In this document: piece by piece, positions 25,712 through 36,858 of the stretch | Layout of the letters: each line of letters begins with the position of its first letter | How positions within the stretch are numbered: position 1 is the first letter of the stretch | Origin: an uncultured Gammaproteobacteria bacterium | GTDB taxonomy: Bacteria; Pseudomonadota; Gammaproteobacteria; HK1 | Assembly (NCBI GenBank): GCA_958295465.1 | Contig: OY282353.1 | Location: 3,215,001 to 3,279,000, forward strand | Reading direction: 5' to 3' | DNA length: 64,000 bases | The notes under the pieces: model-generated | What the model saw: the letters and a program-made list of their open reading frames with translations, nothing else | Database searches by the model: none | What the model was told of the DNA's origin: nothing | Program-made: the position numbers and the translations under genes

Positions 25712-28534
25712 TCATTCGGAGCCACCGAATTCCTGCTCCCAGAGGATGTTGTTGACCTTGTAGTCTACACGCACTCCCGAATTGCTCGCGGGGAAGCTCA
25801 GTGCGAAACCGACGACGGGCGGCCCATCTTCGGCCAAGCCGGAGCCCGGGCCGGCCAAGCCGGGGTCCAGGAGATAGAGGAACAGGACACCTCGGGTTTT
25901 CGGACGAATCTTCCTGATGGCCGGTCCATTGGGTGCGTTCGGCTCCGTTGGCGAACGGTTCCTTCCGGCGTCCTCATGGAACGCCCTGCGAGTCTCGTTC
26001 AGAGCCTCGGTCCATGTGGACTCGTCCAGGTCTATGGCCTCGTCGCGCGGCGAGATGAGGCGGCCGATGGAGTAGCGATCGGGGTGCCGACCGTGCGCTT
26101 TGCGCTCGATCATTCTCACTGCCAGCCCGTCATGGAACACATGGTGTTCCCCCTTGCCTCTGCCAGCGCCGATGAGTGCGATGGTCCAGTCTGTCAGTTC
26201 ATTCTCGCGAACGAGCGATCGGATGAATTCCGCGAGAAGATCGCTGTTGACCTTGTGGGCCTCCGGATGGCTCCGGTAGGCGTCCAGGAAACCGATGACA
26301 TCGTCGGCATCCGCATCCTCCCACAGATGGCTTCCTTCCCAGACTTGATCCCTGCCGTTGCGTACTCGCTTCGGGTCGGATCGGGCTTGGCCGAGCCTTG
26401 CGAGGAGCCTCCGGGCAGCATCGAGATTCCTCTCGATAATGTGGGGCTCCCGATGGAAGGTCAGGGTTTCGAGAAGGTTGCCGCTGAAGGACAGCGCCAA
26501 GTTCCGGGCCGTCCTCATCTTGAGCCTCGACGTCACCATCAGCACCGGATGGGACTGTACCTTGAGGCCATATTCGCGCGGCGTCGCGGCGCTTGCCGCC
26601 ATGAAGTCGAACTCCTCGCGCAACTCCTCCGAAGCATTCCCGATGTGCTCGAACCATTCGACGAGGTCGTCGGTGGTGTAGAGACGGCACAGGTCGATGT
26701 ATCCCGGCCGGTATCCGAACCAGCGCCCCATCTGCATCAGCGTGTCGTACATCTTCGAAGCGCGCAGGAAGTAGCTTGTGGTCAGCCCTTCGAGCGTGAG
26801 GCCGCGCGCGAGCTTGTCGCCGCCGATTGCGATCACCTTCAGCGCGATTTCCTCGTGATCGACATAGTCCAGCGCGTCCTTGGCGGTACCGTTGATCATG
26901 CGTACCTGGACCTCGCCGACCACCTCTGTCACGGCGGCTTCGACCTGCTCCCATCGAAGGGCTCGATGGCGATCGAGATCGGGAAACTCCTCGATCATGC
27001 GCGCCGTCACGGGTGCGAAGTCCCGTGACCACAATGACCGCAATGCCGCAATCACGGGCTCGTGACCGATGCGCCGTTCGAGTCTCTGTCTGATTTGGCG
27101 CAACCGCTCTTCGACCTGTGCATGCACGGCATGCTGTACCGAAACGAAGCGGGTTACATGCACAAGCATCGAACAGTGTTCCCTGCCCTGTCCGCGCAAC
27201 TGCCTCAATGCGCAGGAAAGCAGGAAGGCGTTGATCGCCTCGTTCAGGGAGGGTGGCGGCTCGTTTTCTCCCTCGTGGAGGGGCACGTGTCCGTTCCTGT
27301 GACCTGTCGGCATCCATTGGGCAAAGTCGGTCACGTGCCGCACCAGCGGCAGCCCGCCGCTGCGCCCATTCTCGCTGTGGCTTCCGAATACCTTCGCGGG
27401 GCCGACGTAATCGGATGGCGCCGCGAGACTGACGATGAAGGCATCGGGGAAGAGGTCGGCACCTTCTGCGAGCGTTCGACCCTGCTCGTGGATGAAGATG
27501 TTTGCGAATGGCGTCGCCGTGTAGCCGACATATGCGGAGCGCGAGAAGCTGTGAAGGATGCGGCGCACGAGACGATTGATCGTCGTCGGCTCATGCTCTT
27601 CGTCGGGCAGGCCGTTCACGTCGAGCGGAATTTCCCTTGTGTCGACGCTTGCGTGATCGGCCTCGTCGTCGATCAGGAGAAGCGGCAGGCGAGTGACAAC
27701 AGGGCGTCTGGTCTTCCTGTCTGCCGTGTCGGCAACAAGATTGCGGATCCAGCCGAGCAGGCGGGTCAGCACCGTCTTGTTCTTCTTGACGACGAAGAGC
27801 CACGGGCGTTGTTCCGGCGTGATGCCGAGATTGCGGGCAATGCGTGTACTGAAATCGCCCCTCTCCGTACGGTTCGTGGCGTAGTTCGGCCGTATGCTCT
27901 GGTCGGAATCGATCTCTCCCACGCCGATGGGCACAAGGGCGTCACCGTCGATGGCACTTGTCCGGTAGCCGAGAAATGCTTCATCAAGACGTAGCTGCGT
28001 CTGGGCACGCAGATTGTTGTGCAGACCAGCGAGAACGATGATGATCTTGTAACCGGCATCGGCGGCCTTGCAGATCAGCCCGCTGTAATGGCTGGTCTTG
28101 CCCGACTGGACATGTCCGACGACAAGCCCTCGGCGATCCCACGGACCCTCACGTAGCGGGTTCTCGAGCAGCGAGAGGACGGAGTCGGTAGAACGGTCGA
28201 GAGCATCGATGGCCTTGGGCGAGAGCTTGCGCTCCTGCCACTCCCGATAGCGTTGCCAGTATCGCCAGTCCCGCTTGAGCCCCGGTGTCAGCCAATCCTT
28301 GTGCCCCTCGTTGTTGCTGAGCGTGGTGTCCTTGCCGATCCAGAGACTGAAGCGGCGGATGAGCTCGTCCGTCACCGCTTGCCGGTCGATTCGGTCTCGC
28401 CAATCCGGATGCAACGGCAGGATGCGATCGATGGCTTCGCTGATCAGGGCGGGTGTCACGGGTGTCGTGTCCGCCGCATCGAGAAGCAGCTCCTGGACCA
28501 TCTTGATGACTCTCTGCTCAGTCGCCGACGCCAT
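25712..28534 (-). CDS. Z1-domain superfamily II helicase-like ATPase
   Basis: 940 residues. Walker A is GHVQSGKTSHYSGL, Walker B LLLIDDEADHAS, motif III SAYVGYTATPFANIFIH, and the C-terminal RecA-like part has GGDKLARGLTLEGLTTSYF and the arginine-finger motif QMGRWFGYRPGYIDLCRLY. These identify the Z1 family of SF2 ATPases found with MutL/MORC-like ATPases in restriction-type operons. ATG 28534 lies inside the end of the GHKL ATPase gene (17-base overlap), showing tight coupling. It probably remodels or translocates DNA for the associated nuclease-like protein. Confidence 0.9.
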   Translation of the reverse strand: MASATEQRVIKMVQELLLDAADTTPVTPALISEAIDRILPLHPDWRDRIDRQAVTDELIRRFSLWIGKDTTLSNNEGHKDWLTPGLKRDWRYWQRYREWQERKLSPKAIDALDRSTDSVLSLLENPLREGPWDRRGLVVGHVQSGKTSHYSGLICKAADAGYKIIIVLAGLHNNLRAQTQLRLDEAFLGYRTSAIDGDALVPIGVGEIDSDQSIRPNYATNRTERGDFSTRIARNLGITPEQRPWLFVVKKNKTVLTRLLGWIRNLVADTADRKTRRPVVTRLPLLLIDDEADHASVDTREIPLDVNGLPDEEHEPTTINRLVRRILHSFSRSAYVGYTATPFANIFIHEQGRTLAEGADLFPDAFIVSLAAPSDYVGPAKVFGSHSENGRSGGLPLVRHVTDFAQWMPTGHRNGHVPLHEGENEPPPSLNEAINAFLLSCALRQLRGQGREHCSMLVHVTRFVSVQHAVHAQVEERLRQIRQRLERRIGHEPVIAALRSLWSRDFAPVTARMIEEFPDLDRHRALRWEQVEAAVTEVVGEVQVRMINGTAKDALDYVDHEEIALKVIAIGGDKLARGLTLEGLTTSYFLRASKMYDTLMQMGRWFGYRPGYIDLCRLYTTDDLVEWFEHIGNASEELREEFDFMAASAATPREYGLKVQSHPVLMVTSRLKMRTARNLALSFSGNLLETLTFHREPHIIERNLDAARRLLARLGQARSDPKRVRNGRDQVWEGSHLWEDADADDVIGFLDAYRSHPEAHKVNSDLLAEFIRSLVRENELTDWTIALIGAGRGKGEHHVFHDGLAVRMIERKAHGRHPDRYSIGRLISPRDEAIDLDESTWTEALNETRRAFHEDAGRNRSPTEPNAPNGPAIRKIRPKTRGVLFLYLLDPGLAGPGSGLAEDGPPVVGFALSFPASNSGVRVDYKVNNILWEQEFGGSE

Positions 28535-30065
28535 CGTCGTGTGCCTCTTGCGGATCATCGGGAAGGGCCGCGACGAGATCCGGACAGTTGTTGAAGGGTT
28601 CGGTATGAAGAAGCTGCTCTCGGGCCAACTTGGGCGACATGCCCTTGCGCACGACAAGATTGCGGTAGATGACCATCAGCACGCCCTGCACTTCCGATGA
28701 CGGTTCTCCGGCAAATCCGGTGCGCGGTGCTTCTCGCCCCTCGGATGTGTCGAGCCAGATCCTCTGTACGGGCACCGTCTCCTGGATGACCCGGAGCATC
28801 GCTCTGATCCTGCCAGAAAGCTCGCCGGCGTCGTCGAGAACCGCGCGAACAGCCGGGTGTTCATGGTCGATGCGATAGCGTATGCCGCTTGGGGCATGCT
28901 CGGCCTTCCATGCCTGGACCACCGTGCGGCCGGGGTTCACGGACCGAGGCTGTCCGCGGTAGGCGAACACCTTGCGCGCCCGCGCACGGGCATCTTCCGC
29001 AAGTCTCGTCAGTTCCGGTCGCAGGCCGACGGGTGGGCTGGCTGCTGATTTCCTGATGTCGATCTTCCAGTCCGCATCAGCAGAGTTCCGGAGATCGAGC
29101 CGGATTCGGGCAAGACGATGTGCTTCCTCCTTCGTCCACGAACGGCCTTGTCCGAGACCGAGCCAGCTTCCGGCCAGAAGCAACCTCCGGTTCCGGTAGA
29201 CATGGAAGCCCTGTTGCGCCGTCCAGCCATGTGGTCCGGCTGCGGACAGCTCCTGCTGTGATGTCAGATGATCCTTGTGAGGCAGCACATGGCACTGCAC
29301 GTCAACCATTCCCGTCGGCGAGGAGATTCTGGCCACGGGTGAGGACCACGTGGCGGGATGGTTCCTGAGGAAGGGATCCCACGGCTCGACAGGTCGACCG
29401 TTGATGAAGATCTGCAGGGATGGGTGCCCACCGCCCAGATAGCGGTGGAACACCATGGCAAGGTGGCGCTCGACATCGTCCACGAGATCGAGAAGGTTCT
29501 GCTCGGAAAAGCCGGGGGTCACGATCCTGTCGAGGCGTTCCCAGAGCACGAGCGTCCCCTTCCCGGCGGCGAGCAGCGGTTCCAGAAGGTGTTCCGACCC
29601 CGACTCGGTTCCTTCGAGAAGGTGCCAACCATGGTCCGGGCTTGATGCGAGGACATCAAGGTCCCAGCGCAGACAATTCATGCTCCCGTCGCGCATGCTG
29701 GCGACGGTCAGCCGCCGGCATTGCGAGAACGAGGCCGTTTTCAGACCCAAGCCGAATCGTCCCAGATCGTCTGCCGCTCGCGACTCCAGAGGGCTGCGTT
29801 CGCCGAGACGCATCGCACCATCAAGCTCGACCGCGTCCATGCCGACCCCGTCGTCCAGAATCGCGACATGGCTTGCGTCACCATCCCACGCAAAGCGCAT
29901 GGACACCGACTGAGCCTGTGCGGAGATGCTGTTGTCGACGATGTCGGCAAGCGCCGTGCCGGTCAAGTAGCCGAGTCCGCGCAACGCCTCGATCATGGCC
30001 GAAGCGCGCGGGGGTGCGGGGCGCGATCTTGGCGGAGCGATGGCCGTGAACTGGACGGTCCTCAC
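28518..30065 (-). CDS. GHKL ATPase, MutL/MORC-like, of the defence operon
   Basis: 515 residues. GHKL ATP-binding motifs are clear: N box TALADIVDNSISAQA, G1 AILDDGVGMDAVELDGAM, G2 DDLGRFGLGLKTASFSQCRR and a later GKGTLVLWERLDR. The C-terminal half has no motif I know. The GTG at 30065 overlaps the sigma-factor stop by GTGA, so the longer frame to 30200 is not used. ATPases of this kind clamp DNA through ATP-dependent dimerisation. Iyer, Abhiman and Aravind (2008) linked them with Z1 helicases and methylases in restriction-like operons. Confidence 0.88.
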   Translation of the reverse strand: MRTVQFTAIAPPRSRPAPPRASAMIEALRGLGYLTGTALADIVDNSISAQAQSVSMRFAWDGDASHVAILDDGVGMDAVELDGAMRLGERSPLESRAADDLGRFGLGLKTASFSQCRRLTVASMRDGSMNCLRWDLDVLASSPDHGWHLLEGTESGSEHLLEPLLAAGKGTLVLWERLDRIVTPGFSEQNLLDLVDDVERHLAMVFHRYLGGGHPSLQIFINGRPVEPWDPFLRNHPATWSSPVARISSPTGMVDVQCHVLPHKDHLTSQQELSAAGPHGWTAQQGFHVYRNRRLLLAGSWLGLGQGRSWTKEEAHRLARIRLDLRNSADADWKIDIRKSAASPPVGLRPELTRLAEDARARARKVFAYRGQPRSVNPGRTVVQAWKAEHAPSGIRYRIDHEHPAVRAVLDDAGELSGRIRAMLRVIQETVPVQRIWLDTSEGREAPRTGFAGEPSSEVQGVLMVIYRNLVVRKGMSPKLAREQLLHTEPFNNCPDLVAALPDDPQEAHDDGVGD

Positions 30066-32290
30066 GGCAGAACACCCCGCAGTTGCCCGATTCGCGCGGG
30101 ATGGCGCAGTGCCTTCAGCGCCTTCGCCTCGATCTGCCGAATACGCTCGCGGGTCACACCGAATTCCTTGCCGACTTCCTCCAGAGTGTGTTCGTCGCAA
30201 TCAATGCCGAATCGCTGACGAAGGACGGTCGCCTGCCTCGGTTCAAGGCGATCGAGTTGCTCTCCCAACAACGTCTTCATCTGCGCAACCATCGCCGTCT
30301 CCTCGGGAGACGGTGTCCCTTCGTCGACGATGGTGCAGACTTCCTTCGCGATCCCGGGATCACCCATCAGCAACGGATCCTCGGGAACAGCCAACATCTT
30401 TCTGATTCGGTTCGGCGGCAGATCGGCGAGAGTCGCGACGCGATCCGCATCGGGCTCATGGCCGTCCTGGAACTCTGCCAGGAGACGCGCCCTTTCGACC
30501 TTGCGCAAGCTTTCCGTCACGTGAACGGGGAGGCGAATGATCCGGGAAGTGTCGGCTACAGTCCGGGTGATTCGCTGCCTGATCCACCACACTGCGTAGG
30601 TGGAGAATTTCGTGCCCCGCCTGTGGTCGAATTTGTCGACAGCGCGCATGAGACCGATGTTCCCTGCCTGTATTCTGTCCGCCAAGGGCAAGCCGCCATG
30701 TTTCTTGGCGACCCAGATCACCAGCTTGAGGTTGGTCTCCACGAAGCGTCGCTTCGCCCTTTTCGCCTTCGCGAGTCCCGCCCGGATCCGCTTCGCGGCG
30801 CATTCGCATGCACTGTCCTGCTCCGCGATGCATTGCAGCTTTTCGCGATACTCCGCGGACAGCCCGGCGTCGAACAGCCGTGCTGCCAGTGCAGCCCGAT
30901 CGACTTCGCGCTGCTGACAGAGTTCGACAATTGCCCTCAAGTGCGTTGAAAGTGTGTCGGGGATCGAAGCCGCACCCGCTTTCTGATCATCCGTCATGTC
31001 GTCTGACGAGATTTCGTCGCTGTCTTCCTGAGGATTGGCGGTGTCAAACAGCGCTCGCACCGGGGTATTCTCCTCCATGACACTTCGCGCATCCGAAAGC
31101 AGTCTGGAAGCCACCACCGGGCTTTCGACAATGGTGGCAAGCACGTCGCGCAGGCCCTCCTCGATTGCCAAGCCCAGCGCCGTCTCATCGTCCCGAGTCA
31201 GGCGGTCGGCCGGCAACGACCTGACGTACGGCACAAGAGGATCGGCATCGCTCGACTGAAGCCTGCCCAGGAAATCGATGACGTCGGTTGCAACATCTCC
31301 GAACAGGTCCTCGTCTTCGTCGGTAATCTCGGCGGCAGTGTCGGTGGTGAACGGATCGTCACCAATGACCACACCCGCATCCCCGAGCACGAGACGCAAG
31401 TTCGCCTCGACATCCGTGCGCTTCGTGTCCTCGGGTTCGTCGTCCTCCACAAGAGCACTGCGGATTCGATCGCCATCGACACGTCCGTCCCTGAGCGCCT
31501 CGCCGACGAGCGCCCGCACCGCCGTTCTCGTCTCCGTGCTGAGGCGGGAACGCCGCCAGCCGACATCTTCCAGTTCAGGCAGATCGATCTCGACATCATC
31601 CCAGTTCTCATCGGTATCGATCGGATCGTGGCGCGAGAGGAGATCCTGCAGGGTTGCCGCCTCGTCGGCGCACGACAAGTCGTCAGGCGGAGCCTCTGTT
31701 TCGACTTCTTCCTGCCAAGCGGACAAGTCGAACGCATCGTAGTCGGCCGCGGGAGGCTCGGAGACCATCTCGTCCACCGACTCACGGCGATCCATCTGGA
31801 TCCGCTTCCCGGCGTCCCTGACCGCGCCAGCGGTGATCTCTTCAGTCGTCTTGAACGTGCCCTCCATGCGATCGAGGGAACGATCATTGAGTGATCCTTC
31901 GTCGGTCCGATTGCGGTTGATTTCGTCGTTATCGTCTTGATACTCCGCCGTTGATATGCGCGCACGGTGCAGCAGATCCGCAACTGCCGTCTCTCCGCGC
32001 AACCGTGCCACGGCAAGGGCATCATTCCCCGCGTTGTCCTTCGTCGTCGGATCTGCGCCGGCTTCCAGCAGCAGCTTGCAGATGTCGTGATGTCCCCTGG
32101 ATACCGCGAGGATCAGGGGGGATCGCCCCTGAGTATCGGTTGTATCGAGATCAGTGCCAGCACGCAGATGCATTCGTACCGAGTCCACCGCACCTGCGAG
32201 CACGGCCATCCTGAATGCCGGGCTCAGTGAATGACGGCGCGATCCTGTTGCTCCGCGCTTCTCATTGTCGGGTCTGCCGAGTCCCCGCAT
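30062..32290 (-). CDS. Ankyrin-repeat/sigma-70 fusion, first gene of the defence operon
   Basis: About 742 residues. Residues ~25-115 are ankyrin repeats (SPLILAVSRGHHDICKLLLE, AGADPTTKDNAGNDALAVAR). A long acidic linker follows. The C-terminal half is a complete primary-type sigma factor: region 1.2 (VPYVRSLPADRLTRDDETAL), region 2 (NLKLVIWVAKKHGGLPLADR, FSTYAVWWIRQRITR), region 3 and region 4 (LEEVGKEFGVTRERIRQIEA). All elements for core binding, -10 melting and -35 contact seem present. ATG 32290 was preferred; the frame opens to 32443. The overlap with the GHKL gene puts it in the operon, so it may direct RNA polymerase during infection or sense a phage protein through the ankyrins. Confidence 0.88.
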   Translation of the reverse strand: MRGLGRPDNEKRGATGSRRHSLSPAFRMAVLAGAVDSVRMHLRAGTDLDTTDTQGRSPLILAVSRGHHDICKLLLEAGADPTTKDNAGNDALAVARLRGETAVADLLHRARISTAEYQDDNDEINRNRTDEGSLNDRSLDRMEGTFKTTEEITAGAVRDAGKRIQMDRRESVDEMVSEPPAADYDAFDLSAWQEEVETEAPPDDLSCADEAATLQDLLSRHDPIDTDENWDDVEIDLPELEDVGWRRSRLSTETRTAVRALVGEALRDGRVDGDRIRSALVEDDEPEDTKRTDVEANLRLVLGDAGVVIGDDPFTTDTAAEITDEDEDLFGDVATDVIDFLGRLQSSDADPLVPYVRSLPADRLTRDDETALGLAIEEGLRDVLATIVESPVVASRLLSDARSVMEENTPVRALFDTANPQEDSDEISSDDMTDDQKAGAASIPDTLSTHLRAIVELCQQREVDRAALAARLFDAGLSAEYREKLQCIAEQDSACECAAKRIRAGLAKAKRAKRRFVETNLKLVIWVAKKHGGLPLADRIQAGNIGLMRAVDKFDHRRGTKFSTYAVWWIRQRITRTVADTSRIIRLPVHVTESLRKVERARLLAEFQDGHEPDADRVATLADLPPNRIRKMLAVPEDPLLMGDPGIAKEVCTIVDEGTPSPEETAMVAQMKTLLGEQLDRLEPRQATVLRQRFGIDCDEHTLEEVGKEFGVTRERIRQIEAKALKALRHPARIGQLRGVLP

Positions 32291-32823
32291 GGCTACGTCA
32301 TGCTTCCCGTATCGAGGACAGCGCAACAATGACCGGTCTTCGGCTGCTCGTCGTGTGTCGTTGCTGCAGCGTGATTCGGCAAGGACTTGGCTGATGCATG
32401 GACCGAATTTAGCACGGGGCCAACGCCATCGCCTCGCGTACACGGGTAGCCCCAGCGCACGGATTCAGTTTGCGAGGCGCGTGAAGTCGCTGTCGGACGA
32501 CGCCAGCACGAAGCCCTCGCACCGACCAGGAAGCAACTCGGAGGGATAGCGGACGAGGTGCTCGCGATATACCGGGGCCGGCAAGCGGATCCGAATCTGC
32601 TGTACCGGATGATTCAGCGAGCGGTCGGGTCAACCGGCGATAAAAGTGGTTCTTCCTGTGCCACCTTGTGCAGGACACCCCTCCGGGATCGGGAGTTATG
32701 GCAGCCGGATACAAGTTGCACCGGTAAATCGTCAGTGTGCCTTGCCCCTGCACCAGACGTCAGGCGGTGACACGGGACGAGCGGTGCTCAAACCACCCGC
32801 GGGTTCCCGGAGGACCGTGATCC
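32291..32823. other. Upstream region of the sigma operon and start of repeat A
   Basis: 533 bases without an intact gene. 32291-32450 should hold the defence-operon promoter; I see no convincing consensus. From 32530 the sequence belongs to direct repeat A. On the plus strand it carries a short coding-like fragment (KQLGGIADEVLAIYRG, then ADPNLLYRMI) matched by the one near 35705. I do not recognise its family. Confidence 0.5.
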
Positions 32824-33060
32824 CTACCGTGCCGGTGCAGTGGCCACCGGCTCCCCGGTGTCGCAGTTCCCCGGATCCGTTCGTTTCCCTGAGGCACCGT
32901 ATTCCGCGACCTCTCTTGCGGCATGCAGATCCACCACTTGCCGGCTTTCCATCCTTTCCTGGGTCCGGAGATGGGCAACGAGCGCATCGACCTCGTATCC
33001 ATGTTCTCGCGCGATGCAGTCCTTGATCTGCCACAGTTCTTCGATGAGTTCGTCAGGCAT
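32824..33060 (-). CDS. Putative antitoxin of a VapC-type pair (copy A, orphan)
   Basis: 78 residues from ATG 33060 (MPDELIEELWQIKDCIAREH, then VDALVAHLRTQERMESRQVV). Nearly identical to the protein at 36000-36242 that follows an intact PIN toxin. Identification as antitoxin rests on that position and on small charged composition; no DNA-binding fold is obvious. Its own toxin is truncated, so it is an orphan. Confidence 0.6.
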   Translation of the reverse strand: MPDELIEELWQIKDCIAREHGYEVDALVAHLRTQERMESRQVVDLHAAREVAEYGASGKRTDPGNCDTGEPVATAPAR

Positions 33061-33220
33061 CCTTGAATGCTCCCATGAGTTCTCGATGGGTGCGGATTTC
33101 AGGGCTGGTGTACCCATACATGACGCAGATACGCCGAATGACGGGTTTGATTTCGGCATTGTCGATGTGCCGAAAATGCCACGTCAACAGGTGGTCGATA
33201 CCATGCACGGCGGACACCGC
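33053..33220 (-). pseudogene. VapC-type toxin, 3' fragment (copy A)
   Basis: Only the C-terminal ~55 residues of the PIN toxin remain (VSAVHGIDHLLTWHFRHIDN, then EIKPVIRRICVMYGYTSPEI). The catalytic N-terminal Asp region is gone; similarity to the intact copy stops at 33220, immediately before the maeB promoter zone. It overlaps the antitoxin start by 8 bases as in the intact copy. Confidence 0.85.
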
Positions 33221-33235
33221 TTCGTCCGCGACAGG

Positions 33236-33241
33236 TCTACA
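33236..33241 (+). promoter_or_regulatory. Candidate -10 element for maeB
   Basis: TACAAT, about 44 bases before the maeB start and just right of the repeat junction. The surrounding string tacaatcgccgca also occurs at about 20403, after VWA copy 2. No clear -35 element. Confidence 0.25.
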
Positions 33242-33284
33242 ATCGCCGCATACCGGACCGCCGCCGACCCGCGGGCGGGGACAG

Positions 33285-35552
<2,268 letters not shown>

Positions 35553-35999
35553 GGGCGCGTTTTCCTCGCGAGCCTCGCCGCGCGGCCTCTCGTACGCCGA
35601 CGTATCGGACGATTGCCTCACGGAAAAGGGACCCCGGTCACGCGGCTGATCACGGGAACGCTCGAACTGTGCGAAGCGCAAGGGATTTGGAACAAGGGGA
35701 GAATGAAGCAGCTCGGAGGAATAGCGGGTGAGGTGCTCGACATATACCGAGGCAGGCGAGCGGATCCGAACTTGCTGTACCGGATGATTTAGCGTCCTGC
35801 GGTCTGGTCGTAGCGTCCACGCCAATTCGCGTATATGGTTCCGCCCGCAGGACACCCCTTCGGGATCGGGAGTCGCGGCAGCCGGATACAAGTTGCACCG
35901 GTAAATCGTCAGCGTGCTTTGCTCGTGCGCCAAGCGTCAGGCGGTGACACGGGACGAGCGGCGCTCAACCACCCGTGAGCTCCCGGAGGACCGTGATCC
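35553..35999. other. Region after maeB with fragment of an unknown gene and start of repeat B
   Basis: 447 bases with no intact gene. A plus-strand frame (ITGTLELCEAQGIWNKGRMK leading to DPNLLYRMI and a TAG near 35791) looks like the 3' end of a real gene. It is shared with repeat A from 35705 onward. Family not recognised. The segment 35846-36000 is conserved between repeats but seems non-coding. Confidence 0.5.
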
Positions 36000-36402
36000 C
36001 TACCGTGCCGGTGCAGTGGGCGCCGGTTCACCGGTGTCGCGGCTCCCTGGATCCGAATCCGCCCGTTTCCCTGGGGCACCGTATTCCGCGGCCTCTCTTG
36101 CGGCATGCAGATCCACCACCCGCCGGCTTTCCATCCTTTCCTGGGTCCGGAGATGGGCAACGAGCGCATCGACGTCGTATCCATGCTCTCGTGCGATGCT
36201 GTCCTTGATCTGCCACAGCTCTTCGATGAGTTCGTCAGACATCCTTGAAGTCTCCCATGAGTTCTTGAGGGGTGCAGATTTCAGGGCTAGTATACTCATA
36301 CATGGTGCAGATACGCCGAATGACGGGTTTGATTTCGGCGTTGTCTATGTGCCGAAAATTCCACGTCAACAGATAGTCGATACCATGCACGGCGGACACC
36401 GC
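35705..36402. repeat. Toxin-antitoxin direct repeat B, right of maeB
   Basis: Second copy of 32530-33220. Here the toxin gene continues intact beyond the repeat boundary. Confidence 0.9.
36000..36242 (-). CDS. Putative antitoxin partner of PIN toxin (copy B)
   Basis: 80 residues from ATG 36242 (MSDELIEELWQIKDSIAREH, then VDALVAHLRTQERMESRRVV). The start overlaps the toxin stop by 8 bases, giving a toxin-first operon. Charged, helical-looking, with a Pro/Ser/Asp-rich tail. Antitoxin function is inferred from context. Confidence 0.65.
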   Translation of the reverse strand: MSDELIEELWQIKDSIAREHGYDVDALVAHLRTQERMESRRVVDLHAAREAAEYGAPGKRADSDPGSRDTGEPAPTAPAR

Positions 36403-36726
36403 AACGTGCAGGGAATCATTCAGGGCCTTGGCCGGAAGAGCCTTCTTTTCAAGAAACGCCTTGGATAGCTCCGCAACGGCCTCCGTGACCGGAAGTATGG
36501 AAATGTCGGATAATGTTTCAAGGCGTCGTGACGCTGCCTCGGAGTTGCCTCTTCCAGCCTCGTCAATCGTAATCCCGGATGTGTACAGATCGAACCTGTT
36601 TCTTTGAATATCCCACCAATCGACAGTAATTTTTTGCCATGCAGCCACCAACAAGTCATTCGACGGTCTGGCGGTCAAATATGACACCACCGAGGTCTCG
36701 ACATATACAGTTTTCTTGTTCACCAC
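36235..36726 (-). CDS. PIN-domain (VapC-type) toxin
   Basis: 163-residue PIN-fold ribonuclease-like toxin. The N-terminal acidic strand YVETSVVSYLTARPSNDL, the central GITIDEAGRGN and the C-terminal NDSLHVAVSAVHGIDYLLTW with HIDN fit the subfamily with Glu replacing the first Asp. GTG start at 36726; no strong ribosome site. It would cleave RNA when the downstream antitoxin is lost. Lower GC than the metabolic genes around it, suggesting acquisition. Its first bases lie ~30 bases from a third copy of the VWA upstream repeat. Confidence 0.85.
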   Translation of the reverse strand: MVNKKTVYVETSVVSYLTARPSNDLLVAAWQKITVDWWDIQRNRFDLYTSGITIDEAGRGNSEAASRRLETLSDISILPVTEAVAELSKAFLEKKALPAKALNDSLHVAVSAVHGIDYLLTWNFRHIDNAEIKPVIRRICTMYEYTSPEICTPQELMGDFKDV

Positions 36727-36753
36727 CAGAATACCCGTTATCTTCCCGATTAG

Positions 36754-36835
36754 CTGCGGCCTCCGGTCATCTATGGTCGGTCATCCAGCGGGCGGCTTCG
36801 AGCGACAGGCAATCATAGCATCCGCTCCGGCAAGC
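36754..36835. repeat. VWA upstream repeat, copy 3 of 3
   Basis: About 80 bases matching the start codon and upstream region of the VWA copies (ccggtcat, gggcggcttcg, catagca). Only the first few codons of the VWA gene remain. Marks another rearrangement boundary, between the toxin pair and the acyl-CoA synthetase. Confidence 0.75.
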
Positions 36836-36858
36836 GCGGATGGCTCCGGGCTTCCCGA

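Larger units (their letters stand above)
32530..33220. repeat. Toxin-antitoxin direct repeat A, left of maeB
   Basis: About 690 bases closely matching 35705-36402 in the same orientation, apart from a divergent patch around 32610-32665. Contains an intact antitoxin gene and a 3' piece of the toxin gene. Confidence 0.9.
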
